From Hymenobacter sp. YIM 151500-1 (GTDB taxonomy: Bacteria > Bacteroidota > Bacteroidia > Cytophagales > Hymenobacteraceae): a stretch of 64,000 nucleotides of DNA. A program made the translations under genes and the position numbers. Each line of letters opens with the position of its first letter. The first letter of the stretch is position 1. Location: positions 372,001-436,000 of the forward strand of contig NZ_CP110139.1 in NCBI RefSeq assembly GCF_025979885.1, read 5' to 3'. The notes under the pieces were generated by a model. That model saw only the letters and a program-made list of their open reading frames with translations. It searched no databases and was not told the DNA's origin. Shown here piece by piece: positions 44,147-52,670 of this stretch.

Positions 44147-44668
44147 ATGACTGTCCTCACCCAGGCCCAAACTCACGCCCTGCTGCTGCGGGGCCACCTA
44201 CTGGCTCCGGAGGATTGGTACTGCCTGTACTACTTCCGGCCCGATAATGTGTTTGCCCTACTGGCGCCGCGGCATTTATTGCTGGTCGATGAACCCGATG
44301 CCCGCTGGGATGAACTGACCGACCGGCTCCTGACTTGCCTGGAGGCGGCCGATCCGGCGGGTGTCGTGCAAATTCCGAAGCTGCCCACCCCGCAGCGGCG
44401 GCGCCTGTGGGAGCAGTTTGTAGTGGCGCAGCCCGTGGCACTGCGGCAGCAGCTGGCCGCAGCCGTTCCGCCCGAGCGGCTGCACGCGGTACTGGCAGAC
44501 TGGCGGCCCGAGCAGCTGGACCGCCTCGTGTGAGACCTGGACGAAGCCGTGCAGCAGGCCTGGGCACAAGCGCAGGAGGCGTATTGCCTGCCCTGGCTGG
44601 AGGGGTTCTGTCATGAGCACCGTATTCCGCTGACTGGTGCCCGCTTAGGGTCGGTTGAGCTACGGTAG
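44147..44668 (+). pseudogene. Hypothetical protein gene with an internal in-frame TGA
   Basis: From ATG 44147 (an ATG at 44123 is also possible) the frame encodes MTVLTQAQTHALLLRGHLL ... RPEQLDRLV and stops at TGA 44531-44533. The same frame continues for 44 codons of coding-like sequence (DLDEAVQQAWAQAQEAY, then CLPWLEGFCHEHRIP) to TAG 44666-44668. A CGA to TGA change or readthrough would explain it. The two parts have the same composition and helical character, suggesting one former protein of about 173 residues. No family recognised. The TGA is followed by GAC, not a known leaky context. Confidence 0.6.
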
Positions 44669-44827
44669 CCAGTCCGCGCAGGGCGGCTTGGCACTCAGGG
44701 ACGAAGCTGCCTGGCCGGGGCCACACGCGGGCGTAACCTTTCCACGGAGGAGCTACGTTGCAGGCATATTTCCGTTTGGCAGGACCCTTGCAAGGCACGC
44801 CTGTGTAGACCTCGTTTTTCTTTGCTC

Positions 44828-46258
44828 ATGAAACTTTCCACCCTATTGCAGCGCCGCCTGCGCCTGGGCGCCCTTGGGCTGCTGCTGCCGCTGGCCGGCT
44901 CCACGGCCTTTCGGGCGCCCCAGCAAACCAAGCAGCCTGACCCGCAGATACTGGCTCAGTTCGGCCTGCTGGAAAACCCCACCCTGCAAAACTTCATCGA
45001 CCAGAAGGGCCAGCAGATGGCCGCCGTGTCCAGCCGTGCCGACTACGGCTACAACTTCACCATCCTCGACTCGCCCGTTATCAACGCTTTTGCCGCCCCC
45101 GATGGCAACGTGTACTTCACGCGCGGCATTATGGCCCACTTCAACAACGAGGCCCAGTTTGCCGGCGTGCTGGGCCACGAAATTGGCCACATCACGGCCA
45201 AACACGGCCAGAAGCAGCAAACTCGCTCCACTGTAGCCACCGGCGCCCTCATTCTGGGCTCCATTCTTTCGAAGCGCGTAGCGCAGATTGCCCAGCCCTT
45301 GTCGCAGGGCGTGGGGCTGGTGTTTTTGAAGTACGGCCGCGACGACGAGCGGGAGTCCGATAAGCTGGGCGTAGAGTACTCCACCAAAATCGGCTACGAT
45401 GCCTCCCAGATGGCTGATTTCTTCCTGACCCTGCAACGGGAGCAGCAGCTCAGCGGCGCCGGTGCCGTGCCCGACTTCCTGTCGTCGCACCCCAACTCCG
45501 CCGACCGGTACCAGACCGTGAAGCAGCTGGCCGCCCAGGCCCGCCAGAACGCCGGGGGCCGCCAGCTGTCCGTAGGCCGCGACCAGTATTTGCGCATGCT
45601 CGAGGGCCTCACCTACGGCGACGACCCGCGCCAGGGCTTCGTGGAAGGTGGCGTGTTCTACCATCCCGAGCTGAAGTTCCGCTTCCCCGTGCCCCAGGGC
45701 TGGAAGTCGCAGAACTCGCCTCAGCAGTTTCAGATGCAGGAACCCAACGGCAAGGCCCTGCTGGTGCTCACCCTCGCCCAGGGCTCTTCCCTTGACCAAG
45801 CCGCCCAAAGCCTGGCCCAGCAGCTCAAGCTCCAGAACGCCCAGGCCAGCCGCACCACGGTCAACGGCTTCCCGGCCGTAGTCGTGCAAGGCAACCAGAT
45901 CGGCCAGGACCAGTCGGGGCAGCAGGGCGTCACGGCCAGCACCCTATCGTACCTGATTCAGGACGGCCAGACCATTTACGCCCTCATCGGGCTGTCGGCG
46001 CCGCAGGCGTTTAGCACCTACGGCGAAACATTTCAGCGCGTGGCCCAGGGCTTCCAGCGCCTCACCGATGCCAGCAAGCTCAACCGCCAGCCCGAGAAGG
46101 TCCGCATCCGCACCGCCAAAGCCGGCCAGACCCTGGCCCAGGCCCTGGCTGCCAACGGCATTCCCGCCAAGCGCCACGAGGAGCTGGCCATCCTGAATGG
46201 CATGAAAACCACCGATAAACTAGCTTCCGGGCAACTGTATAAGGTGGTGGGTAAATAA
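44828..46258 (+). CDS. Secreted M48-family metalloprotease
   Basis: A 476-residue protein started at the ATG at 44828 with an N-terminal hydrophobic export signal. The zinc site is VLGHEIGHITAKHG (HEIGH, residues 117-121), with the third ligand E176 in DDERESDKLG, the layout of the BepA/Oma1-like M48 peptidases. The C-terminal part (about 290-430) is a separate domain with NGFPAVVVQG, and the extreme end (RIRTAKAGQTLAQAL ... NGMKTTDKLASGQLYKVV) resembles a LysM-type module. It is expected to act in the periplasm on outer-membrane protein quality. No TPR region of BepA type is present. Confidence 0.88.
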   Translation: MKLSTLLQRRLRLGALGLLLPLAGSTAFRAPQQTKQPDPQILAQFGLLENPTLQNFIDQKGQQMAAVSSRADYGYNFTILDSPVINAFAAPDGNVYFTRGIMAHFNNEAQFAGVLGHEIGHITAKHGQKQQTRSTVATGALILGSILSKRVAQIAQPLSQGVGLVFLKYGRDDERESDKLGVEYSTKIGYDASQMADFFLTLQREQQLSGAGAVPDFLSSHPNSADRYQTVKQLAAQARQNAGGRQLSVGRDQYLRMLEGLTYGDDPRQGFVEGGVFYHPELKFRFPVPQGWKSQNSPQQFQMQEPNGKALLVLTLAQGSSLDQAAQSLAQQLKLQNAQASRTTVNGFPAVVVQGNQIGQDQSGQQGVTASTLSYLIQDGQTIYALIGLSAPQAFSTYGETFQRVAQGFQRLTDASKLNRQPEKVRIRTAKAGQTLAQALAANGIPAKRHEELAILNGMKTTDKLASGQLYKVVGK

Positions 46259-46260
46259 GG

Positions 46261-46268
46261 TAACTTTG
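46261..46268 (+). promoter_or_regulatory. -7 promoter box before the second Uma2 gene
   Basis: TAACTTTG, an exact TAnnTTTG, starts 3 bp after the protease stop codon and 18 bp before the Uma2 ATG at 46286. No -33 TTTG was found at the right spacing. Confidence 0.35.
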
Positions 46269-46285
46269 GAAAAAGCCCGTGCTGT

Positions 46286-46759
46286 ATGGAAACGCAAGCC
46301 GTTGAGATTATCGAAACCGAAGTTCCGCTGGAAAAAGCTATGTCGTTAAACCATTCCCGGCTCATCAGCCGGATTACCTGGCTGCTTTCGGCGGCCTACG
46401 AAGGTCAATACGACATATTACCTGAGCTGGAATTTGAGTTGAGTGCGGGCCGATTAAAGCCCGATGTGGCAGTTTTGCCGCGGCTGAGCTACGACTGGGA
46501 AAGCGACATCGTGCGGTATCCTGAGCCGCCTATCACAGCCGTCGAAATACTTTCTCCCACTCAGTCGCTCGATGGTCTGATTACCAAGATTCGCCAGGGA
46601 TATTTTGCCAGCGGCGTAAAATCAGCGTGGCTGGTGTTGCCGGCCATTCGCACCATTAATCTGTACTTACCAGGGAAGCCCGTTGTTCTAGTCAACGCTG
46701 GCACTCTAGCAGACCCAGCCAGCAACATAGAAATAAAGATTGAGGACGTGTTTCGCTAA
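46286..46759 (+). CDS. Uma2-family (DUF820) putative endonuclease, short form
   Basis: A 157-residue protein. The PD-(D/E)xK core is LKPDVAVLPRLSYDW (about 63-77), ITAVEILSPTQSLDG (about 87-101) and ASGVKSAWLVLPAI (about 116-129). The N-terminal half is shorter than in the Uma2 protein at 38734 and sequence identity is low. The exact start is not certain: an internal methionine (MSLNHSRLIS, residue 20) could also serve. It is followed at once by a rho-independent terminator. Function is predicted, not proven. Confidence 0.8.
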   Translation: METQAVEIIETEVPLEKAMSLNHSRLISRITWLLSAAYEGQYDILPELEFELSAGRLKPDVAVLPRLSYDWESDIVRYPEPPITAVEILSPTQSLDGLITKIRQGYFASGVKSAWLVLPAIRTINLYLPGKPVVLVNAGTLADPASNIEIKIEDVFR

Positions 46760-46760
46760 T

Positions 46761-46798
46761 AAAACCGCCCCGACCAAATCCGGCCGGGGCGGTTTTTT
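46761..46798 (+). terminator. Rho-independent terminator of the second Uma2 gene
   Basis: The stem AAAACCGCCCCG/CGGGGCGGTTTT with a loop of about 12 nt is followed by TTTTTT, just 2 bp past the stop codon. It may also serve the convergent ychF transcript. Confidence 0.88.
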
Positions 46799-46864
46799 AC
46801 AGAGTTTCTGCGGAAATGCTGGGTATAGAATAGCAGTCTTGCTGAGCCGACAAAGAATCCGAAC

Positions 46865-47965
46865 CTACACGTTAAACCGGAAGTGCATGATGTCGCCGTC
46901 CTGCACCACGTATTCTTTGCCTTCGACGGCCATTTTGCCGGCTTCCTTGATTTTAGCTTCCGAGCGGAACTGCACGTAGTCATCGAGCTTGATAACCTCG
47001 GCCCGGATGAAGCCTTTCTCGAAGTCGGAGTGGATGACGCCGGCGGCTTGCGGGGCTTTGTCGCCGCGGTGCACGGTCCAGGCGCGCACTTCCTTGGGGC
47101 CGGCCGTGAAGTAGGTAATCAAGTTGAGCAGCTCGTAAGAAGCCCGAATCAGCTTGTTCAGCCCCGACTCTTCCAGGCCGTACTCGGCCAGGAACATGGT
47201 TTTTTCTTCGGGGTCTTCCATTTCGGCAATCTGCGACTCAATAGCGGCCGATACCACCACTATCTGCGCGTTTTCGCTTTTCACGTGCTCCCGCAGGGCA
47301 TCTACGTAGGCATTGCCGCCCTGCGGAATGCTGGCCTCGTCCACGTTGGCCACGTAGATGACGGGTTTGATAGTAAGCAGCTGCAAGTCGGCTACGGCCT
47401 CTTTCTCCTCGTCGGTAGCGTCGAGGGAGCGGGCGTTGTGGCCGGCTTCGAGGTGGGCCTTGAAGCGGCTCAGGGCGGCTACTTCCTTTTTGGCCTGGGC
47501 GTCGCCGCTCTTGGCCGAGCGTTCCGACTTGGCCAGCTTCTTGTCGATGCTCTCCAGGTCCTTGAGCTGTAGCTCAGTGTCGATTACGTCCTTGTCGAAC
47601 ACCGGGTCCACGCCGCCGGCCACGTGCACGATGTTGGGGTCGTCGAAACAGCGTACCACGTGAATCACGGCGTCAACCTCGCGGATGTTGGCCAGGAACT
47701 TGTTGCCCAGGCCCTCACCCTTGGAAGCGCCCTTCACCAGCCCAGCAATGTCCACGAACTCGATGATGGTGGGCACCACGCGCTCCGGCTTCACAATTTC
47801 CTCCAGTACGGTCAGGCGCGGGTCGGGCACGGTAATCACGCCCACGTTGGGCTCGATGGTGCAGAACGGGTAGTTGGCCGACTCGGCCTTGGCGTTGGAA
47901 AGAGCATTGAACAGCGTGGACTTACCCACGTTTGGCAGGCCGACGATACCGCAGCGGAGACCCAT
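46865..47965 (-). CDS. ychF: Redox-regulated GTPase/ATPase YchF
   Basis: A 366-residue OBG-family protein started at the ATG at 47965 ([17 protein letters not shown]); the open frame upstream belongs to repeats. The P-loop is GLPNVGKST (8-16), the G3 motif [14 protein letters not shown] (about 70-83), and G4 is NVDE (about 210), where NxxE replaces NKxD and gives ATP preference. The TGS-type C-terminus ([23 protein letters not shown], ending in DIMHFRFNV) is complete. YchF binds the ribosome and modulates translation and stress responses. An exact TAnnTTTG box lies 60 bp upstream. Confidence 0.96.
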   Translation of the reverse strand: MGLRCGIVGLPNVGKSTLFNALSNAKAESANYPFCTIEPNVGVITVPDPRLTVLEEIVKPERVVPTIIEFVDIAGLVKGASKGEGLGNKFLANIREVDAVIHVVRCFDDPNIVHVAGGVDPVFDKDVIDTELQLKDLESIDKKLAKSERSAKSGDAQAKKEVAALSRFKAHLEAGHNARSLDATDEEKEAVADLQLLTIKPVIYVANVDEASIPQGGNAYVDALREHVKSENAQIVVVSAAIESQIAEMEDPEEKTMFLAEYGLEESGLNKLIRASYELLNLITYFTAGPKEVRAWTVHRGDKAPQAAGVIHSDFEKGFIRAEVIKLDDYVQFRSEAKIKEAGKMAVEGKEYVVQDGDIMHFRFNV

Positions 47966-48024
47966 AAGAGTGAAGGCGTAAATGAATGAATGAGTGAATG
48001 GGGCCAGGCCGCGCAATTCGGGCG

Positions 48025-48032
48025 CAAAGGTA
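48025..48032 (-). promoter_or_regulatory. -7 promoter box of ychF
   Basis: The reverse complement reads TACCTTTG, an exact TAnnTTTG, 60 bp before the ychF start. Between the box and the gene, 'gaatgag' words (47970-47999) would form part of the leader. Confidence 0.45.
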
Positions 48033-48061
48033 CGGGGCTTTTCCGGGGAAAGCACGAGGGC

Positions 48062-48135
48062 TGTCATTCCGAAGCAGAAGGAATCTGGGTTCCTGACCGA
48101 AGGCTGACTCAGATTCCTCCTGCGTCGGAATGACA
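48062..48135. repeat. Short inverted repeat of the GTCATTCCGA family
   Basis: Arms of about 28 bp share GTCATTCCGAAGCAGAAGGA and GAATCTGGGT-type words with a few mismatches (48062-48090 and about 48107-48135). It resembles the element at 19796-19952. Confidence 0.75.
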
Positions 48136-48219
48136 ACGGCGCGCCGCGGCCGAAGCCGGGCGCGCCGCGCGCAAAAACTGAAAAATGAGGTACTACTGTT
48201 TCGCTAGGCCAGAAGGGGG

Positions 48220-48573
48220 TTAATAGGTGTCGTCGGCGGGGCGGCTGGGGGAGTAGCCGCCTTCGCGGCCTTCGTCGTAGGCAGGGCGGGGGCGGTCCAG
48301 CTCGGCTACTTCTTCGGGAGTCAGCAGCTCTTCCCGCACAAAATCCACGGCATCCTGCAGAGCGTCCACAAACTTCAGGAAGTCTTCTTTGTAAAGGAAA
48401 ATCTTGTGCTTCTCGTACGAGAACGTATCGTCGTCGCGCATGCGGCGCTTGCTCTCCGTGATGGTCAGGTAGTAGTCCTGACCGCGGGTGGCCTTCACGT
48501 CGAAGAAGTACGTGCGCTTGCCAGCCTTAATACGTTGGGAGTAGATTTCTTCTTGGTCGTGACGGTCTTCCAC
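48220..48573 (-). CDS. DUF3276 / PUR-family nucleic-acid-binding protein
   Basis: A 117-residue protein with a single PUR-alpha-like repeat: EEIYSQRIKAGKRTYFFDVKATR, QDYYLTITESKR and KHKIFLYKEDFLKFVDALQDAVDFV (about residues 8-80). The tail is acidic and Pro/Tyr-rich (DRPRPAYDEGREGGY). Bacterial PUR proteins dimerise and bind single-stranded DNA and RNA; the family is nearly universal in Bacteroidota. It is monocistronic, with a 455-bp gap upstream. The N-terminus is fixed by the ATG at 48573. Confidence 0.88.
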   Translation of the reverse strand: MEDRHDQEEIYSQRIKAGKRTYFFDVKATRGQDYYLTITESKRRMRDDDTFSYEKHKIFLYKEDFLKFVDALQDAVDFVREELLTPEEVAELDRPRPAYDEGREGGYSPSRPADDTY

Positions 48574-49028
48574 GGGCCTTCTGTAAAGTTTTGTTATTCC
48601 AAGATGGGTTAAGTTGAGTGCAAAGTACGTGCTTATCGCTAGATAGAAAAATTGGGAGGGAAGCTTTTAGCTTCTACCTGTAATACAGCGCGTAGCTTTG
48701 CCTGCACCGCTACCCGCAAATACAGGACCAAATTTATGTCAGAATATATAACAGAACTTTGAAAATAGTAACGTAGTCCCAACCCCGCTTCTGCCACCAA
48801 CGCCGCCACAAGTACGGCAGTAGCGCCTCCCGCACCAGAGGTGCGCGCTGCTCCTGGTTGAAGCCAGCTGTTGTACCTTGGCCTGGCGGAGCCCGCCGGG
48901 GCCGGCCCGGCGCCGGAACGGCTTGGGGCTGCGGCCGTGTTGCTGGCCCGACGCTCCACCCGTCGGGCCCTGTTCAGACTATCTACTGGCTGAGCGCCGG
49001 CTCGAAAACGCTTTTTACACTCCTCTCT
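48574..49028. other. Gap between divergent genes, no gene seen
   Basis: The left half is AT-rich and has TAAATTTG on the minus strand (48729-48736), a possible -7 box for the DUF3276 gene, though 156 bp away. The right half holds GC-rich palindromic words (CCGGGGCCGGCCCGG-like, near 48900). The frame upstream of 49029 is open but has no family features. Confidence 0.35.
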
Positions 49029-49952
49029 ATGTCTCGTTTGCTTGATCTGGCCGCCATTCGCTCCTTCGAAAACCTGGAGTTTCTGGCCCGCCAGCTGGTC
49101 GAAGGCTTTATCACCGGCCTGCACCAGTCGCCCTACCACGGGTTTTCGGTAGAGTTTTCGGAGCACCGCCTCTACAACCCCGGCGAAAGCACCCGCCACC
49201 TCGACTGGAAGGTGCTGGCCCGCACCGACAAGCTGTTTGTGAAGCGCTACGAGGAGGAAACCAACCTGCGCTGCCACTTGCTGCTCGACGTAAGCCCCAG
49301 CATGTACTACCCCGCCCCCACGCACGACAAGCTGCGCTTCTCGGTGCTGTGCGCGGCGGCCCTGGCCACGCTGCTGCAAAAGCAGCGCGACGCCGTGGGC
49401 CTGGTCACGTTTGCCGAGCAGGTGGAGCTGCAAACGCCGGTGCGCTCCACCAGCACCCACCGCCACACCCTGCTGCTCACGCTCCAGCAGCTGCTGGAGC
49501 GCCCGGCCCCGGCCCGCCGCGCCACCACCACCGACGTGGCCGGCGTCATTCACACCATTGCCCAGCAAATCCCGAAACGCTCGTTAGTGGTGCTGTTTTC
49601 CGACATGCTGGGCCGGGCCCCCGAGGAGCAGGCTTCCACGCTGGCTGCCTTGCAGCACCTGCGCCACCAGCACCACGAGGTGCTGCTGTTCCACGTCATG
49701 GACCGCGCCACCGAATCCGACTTCACCTTCCAGGACCGCCCCTACCTGTTTGAAGACCTGGAAACCGGCCAGACCGTAAAGCTCCAGCCCGCCCAGGTGC
49801 GCGAGCAGTACCGCGCCGCCATGCGCACCTACGAGCACGAATTGGCTCTGCGCTGCGGCCAGTATAAGATTGACTTCGTGCCGGTTGACATCCGGGAGCC
49901 CTTCGACAAGGTGCTGTACGCCTACCTGGTGAAGCGTGGCAAAGTGCGGTAG
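49029..49952 (+). CDS. DUF58 domain protein (MoxR-associated)
   Basis: A 307-residue protein started at the ATG at 49029. The DUF58 signature is SVEFSEHRLYNPGESTRHLDWKVLARTDK (split over residues 41-69), with KRYEEETN and the beginning of a vWA-like domain LLLDVSPSMYY (MIDAS-type DxSxS, about 86-96). The remainder is vWA-like, with VVLFSDMLG. DUF58 proteins are commonly encoded next to MoxR AAA+ ATPases and BatA/BatB proteins, helping maturation or envelope integrity; no MoxR gene is adjacent here. Two small genes follow on the same strand. Confidence 0.86.
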   Translation: MSRLLDLAAIRSFENLEFLARQLVEGFITGLHQSPYHGFSVEFSEHRLYNPGESTRHLDWKVLARTDKLFVKRYEEETNLRCHLLLDVSPSMYYPAPTHDKLRFSVLCAAALATLLQKQRDAVGLVTFAEQVELQTPVRSTSTHRHTLLLTLQQLLERPAPARRATTTDVAGVIHTIAQQIPKRSLVVLFSDMLGRAPEEQASTLAALQHLRHQHHEVLLFHVMDRATESDFTFQDRPYLFEDLETGQTVKLQPAQVREQYRAAMRTYEHELALRCGQYKIDFVPVDIREPFDKVLYAYLVKRGKVR

Positions 49953-49971
49953 CCTACCAGTTTAGTAGCAC

Positions 49972-50229
49972 ATGAGCACTTGGTACTGCCGGATCTGCGG
50001 CCTTGACTACGACACCTCACCCTGGGGACCCGACGAGCGGACTCCAGACTACACTATCTGCGACTGCTGCGGCGTCTCGTTCGGGTATGAGGACTACACG
50101 CCGGCCGCGGCCCGGCAGTTTCGGGTGGAGTGGTTGCGGCGGGGCGCGCCGTGGTTTTGCCCGCGCCAGCGGCCCGCCGATTGGGACCTTGCCGGGCAGT
50201 TAGCCCAGGTACCGCCTGCGTATCAATAA
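49972..50229 (+). CDS. Small cysteine-rich (CPCC-like) protein
   Basis: An 85-residue protein with MSTWYCRICGLDYD and a second cluster YTICDCCGVSFGYEDY: two Cys-x2-Cys pairs that likely bind one zinc. It is then basic and ends QLAQVPPAYQ. The arrangement resembles cysteine-rich CPCC-type small proteins often found alone or in immunity/toxin settings, but no function is known. It starts 19 bp after the DUF58 gene and is probably co-transcribed. Composition is typical of the region. Confidence 0.72.
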   Translation: MSTWYCRICGLDYDTSPWGPDERTPDYTICDCCGVSFGYEDYTPAAARQFRVEWLRRGAPWFCPRQRPADWDLAGQLAQVPPAYQ

Positions 50230-50254
50230 GCAAGCCCTCTAACGTAGCAATAAC

Positions 50255-50470
50255 TTGATGTACAGTGATATTTGGTTTTTACTGGTTCTGGTGTGTCCGC
50301 TGTCGGCTATAATTACCGTGTACGTAGCGCATATGTACGGGCGGCGGTTTTGGCCGTGGCTGGTGTTTGGCTTCTGCGTGCCGCTGCTTTCCGCCTTTAT
50401 AGCTCTAGCTCTTGCCATGCGCGATGCCCGGCGCGAAGCAGCAGCGGACAAGAGAGAAGAGGAGAAATAA
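50255..50470 (+). CDS. Small single- or two-helix membrane protein
   Basis: A 71-residue protein with two hydrophobic segments (IWFLLVLVCPLSAIITVYVA, 5-24, and PWLVFGFCVPLLSAFIALALA, 34-54) and a charged C-terminus RDARREAAADKREEEK. It follows the cysteine-rich gene by 25 bp and reads in the same direction, ending six bases before the convergent glycosylase gene. No family was recognised. The regular hydrophobic pattern and close spacing support it as real. Confidence 0.55.
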   Translation: MMYSDIWFLLVLVCPLSAIITVYVAHMYGRRFWPWLVFGFCVPLLSAFIALALAMRDARREAAADKREEEK

Positions 50471-50476
50471 GCCACT

Positions 50477-51103
50477 TTACTCGGCGGGCGTGTTGTCCAG
50501 AGACTGCCACAGGTACTTGCTGGCCAGCGTGCGGTAGGGCCGCCAGGGCTCAGCCAGCTCGGTCATGCGGCGCAGCAGGGCGCGGCCGGTTTCCGGCAGG
50601 CCATAGTGGCGGCGCATGGCATTCTGAATACCCAGGTCGCCCTCCGGAAACACGTCGGGCTGGTCCAGGCTGAACATTTGCAGCATCTGCGCCGTCCAGC
50701 GCCCCACGCCTTTAATTTGGGTGAGGTGGCGGGTGAAATCCTCTTCCGGCAGCCGGCTGAGGTGGGCGTGGTCGAGCTGGCCGCGCTGGGCAAACTCGGC
50801 AATGGCGCGCAGGTAGCCGGCTTTCTGGCGCGAGATGCCCGCCGCGCGCAGGTCCTCGTCGGTGAACTGGAGCAGGGCGGCCGGCTCGGGGTAGCCGTCG
50901 GGCGGAAACAGGGCCTGCACCTTGCGCCAGATAGCGGCCGCCGCCTTGGTCGATATCTGCTGGCTGACAATAGCCCGCAGCAAGGCCAGGTACAAATCTT
51001 CGTGGGCAGAAGGCAGAATGGGACGGCCGTGCCGGATAATGTCCGCCAACACAGGGTCGGCTTGGGAAAGGTGGTGCAGTGCGGCGTTCAAATGGTCAGT
51101 CAT
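50477..51103 (-). CDS. DNA-3-methyladenine glycosylase II-type (AlkA-like)
   Basis: A 208-residue helix-hairpin-helix glycosylase. The HhH motif is TQIKGVGRWTAQMLQMFSL (128-146) and the catalytic aspartate is D156 in VFPEGDLGIQ. The N-terminal fold has EDLYLALLRAIVSQQIS, typical of AlkA/Mag1 proteins that excise alkylated bases. It is shorter than E. coli AlkA (282 residues) as it lacks the N-terminal TBP-like domain, matching the Mag1 type. Its start is 19 bp from a repeat element at 51122. Confidence 0.88.
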   Translation of the reverse strand: MTDHLNAALHHLSQADPVLADIIRHGRPILPSAHEDLYLALLRAIVSQQISTKAAAAIWRKVQALFPPDGYPEPAALLQFTDEDLRAAGISRQKAGYLRAIAEFAQRGQLDHAHLSRLPEEDFTRHLTQIKGVGRWTAQMLQMFSLDQPDVFPEGDLGIQNAMRRHYGLPETGRALLRRMTELAEPWRPYRTLASKYLWQSLDNTPAE

Positions 51104-51121
51104 AAGCTGTGAGGTAGATAT

Positions 51122-51538
51122 CTGGCGGCAGACTTAGCCACCACAGGTGGCGCGTCTGCCCGCCGGGAAATGGGGCAAGTCTCCCGACTTGCGGCCGCCG
51201 CAGGCGGCCATCGGGCGTCAGGGCCGCCTGCCTGAATATAGCGTTGTCGCGGGCCTCGTTGCATGGGTGTCGTTCTGGCCCTCAGGGCTGAAGCCCTGGG
51301 CTAATCAGCGGAAAAATGTCCCGCTACGTAGCCCAGGGCTTCAGCCCTGGGACGTGCAGAGCGGTCCAGCATTGTGCTGCCGTGTCGCGAAGTACAACTT
51401 CGCGTTACATCTTCTGGGCTCACCATCTAGCCATACGGCGCGGTGCCACCTGACCGCTGCGCGGCCGCAAGTCGGGAGACTTGCCCCATGCCCCGGCGGG
51501 CAGACGCGCCACCTGTGGTGGCTAAGTCTGCCGCCAGG
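51122..51538. mobile_element. Non-autonomous element with RAYT-type inverted repeats
   Basis: The left (51122-51219) and right (51432-51538) segments are inverted copies of the same REP-like sequence that flanks the broken transposase at 10097-10927: the GGCAGACTTAGCCA/GTCTGCC hairpin, GCAAGTCTCCCGACTTGC and GGCCGC. Between them there is no gene. Instead a 21-bp perfect inverted repeat (CAGGGCTGAAGCCCTGGGCT, near 51282-51302 and 51340-51360) and the palindrome at 51384-51408 are seen. It fills the gap between the glycosylase and phosphoesterase genes. Confidence 0.75.
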
Positions 51539-51548
51539 CTTACACCCT

Positions 51549-52199
51549 CTACTCAATATCAGCCCGGTGCGTGGGGACGATGAACTCGGCTAGAACATCG
51601 CCGGTGAGGGAGAAGCGGATGCCGGTCAGGGCCTGGCCCAGGTAGGCGCCGGTGTCGATGCACACCACGTTGGCAATGGGGTCGAGGGTGGGCTGGCCGT
51701 CGGTGGGGGTGTGGCCGATGACCTGGCGCTTGCCTACGTTGAGCAGGGGGCCGCGCCGCCAGAGTACGCCGTCGGGGTTGTCGGGGTCGAGCGGGTCGAG
51801 GGTATTAGCGAAGCCGGCGTGGCTGAGCAGCAGGTGGTTATTTTGCCAGAATAAGGGTCGTTGCTTCAGCCAGGCGAGGTGCTGCTCCAGCAGCTCGGGG
51901 CGGCCCTGGTACTGGCGCAGCGTGGCCCGGCCACCCCAGCGCAGCCAGTCGGGGTTGGGGCCCTGCGGCCCTAAGTGCTGCAACATCTCGTGCTCGTGGT
52001 TACCGAGCAGAAACACCGTGCGGCCAGGGTGGCGGGCCTCCAGGTTCCGGGCCAGTTCCACGCACTCCGGGGCGTAGCGGCCCCGGTCTACCAGGTCGCC
52101 GGTTTGCACCAGCAGCTCGTCTGCAGGGTGCCAGTGCTGCACCAACTCCCGCAAAGTGTGGTAGCAGCCGTGCACGTCGCCGATGGCAAATACAGTCAT
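51549..52199 (-). CDS. Metallophosphoesterase, bacterial serine/threonine phosphatase type
   Basis: A 216-residue calcineurin-like phosphoesterase. All metal-site motifs are present: GDVHG (7-11), GDLVDRG (34-40), GNHEHE (66-71), LSHAGF (about 127) and GHTPT (about 164). This is the PrpA/PP1-like group acting on phosphoproteins or bis-nucleotides (ApaH-like). Its ATG overlaps the stop of the GNAT gene upstream by 4 bp (ATGA, 52196-52199), so the two are translationally coupled. Confidence 0.88.
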   Translation of the reverse strand: MTVFAIGDVHGCYHTLRELVQHWHPADELLVQTGDLVDRGRYAPECVELARNLEARHPGRTVFLLGNHEHEMLQHLGPQGPNPDWLRWGGRATLRQYQGRPELLEQHLAWLKQRPLFWQNNHLLLSHAGFANTLDPLDPDNPDGVLWRRGPLLNVGKRQVIGHTPTDGQPTLDPIANVVCIDTGAYLGQALTGIRFSLTGDVLAEFIVPTHRADIE

Positions 52200-52657
52200 G
52201 AATCAGAGGACGTGAGGTGGGCGTCGTAGCGTATCCGGCACCGGTCGAGGCCCGGCGCCCAGTAGTTGGGCTGGGGCGGTTCGAGCAGGCGGAAGCCCAG
52301 CTTCTCGTAGAAAGCCGCCGTAAGCTGGGAGGTTCCAATGTCGATGGGCAGGTGGGGGTACTGCCGGGCGGCTTCCAGGAGGCGAAACTCGGTGAAGGCC
52401 CGCCCGATGCCCTGCCCGTGCCGGCCGGCGTGCACCATGCCCCAGGTAAGAGCCACGTGGGAGCCGTTGAGGGCGTAGCCGCCAGCCGCCACCGCTTCCC
52501 CTTCAGTTACCGCCACAAAATACGGGTGGCCGCTGGCCAGGTAGTCCAGCAGGTCTGGCTCTTCCGCCGTCACGAAGTAGCGCGGCACGTTGGAGCGGAA
52601 CAGCCCGCGCACGGCTGTTTCGTGGCGGGCTGGGTCGTAGGGAAGGAAGTGGAGCAT
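52196..52657 (-). CDS. GNAT-family N-acetyltransferase
   Basis: A 153-residue protein with the acetyl-CoA binding motif AGRHGQGIGRAF (about 88-99) and the preceding strand VALTWGMVHA, followed by the C-terminal TSQLTAAFYEKLGFRLLE. Central features include PYFVAVTEGEAVAAGGYAL. The substrate is unknown. It is the upstream member of a two-gene unit with the phosphoesterase (4-bp overlap) and starts 13 bp after the antiporter stop, so the antiporter may be on the same transcript. Confidence 0.85.
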   Translation of the reverse strand: MLHFLPYDPARHETAVRGLFRSNVPRYFVTAEEPDLLDYLASGHPYFVAVTEGEAVAAGGYALNGSHVALTWGMVHAGRHGQGIGRAFTEFRLLEAARQYPHLPIDIGTSQLTAAFYEKLGFRLLEPPQPNYWAPGLDRCRIRYDAHLTSSDS

Positions 52658-52670
52658 ACAAACCGGAGCG

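Noticed and set aside
48858..49028. N-terminal extension of the DUF58 frame
   Set aside because: 57 extra codons with no similarity to the family; the conserved part begins at MSRLLDLAAIRSFE, preceded by a normal leader.
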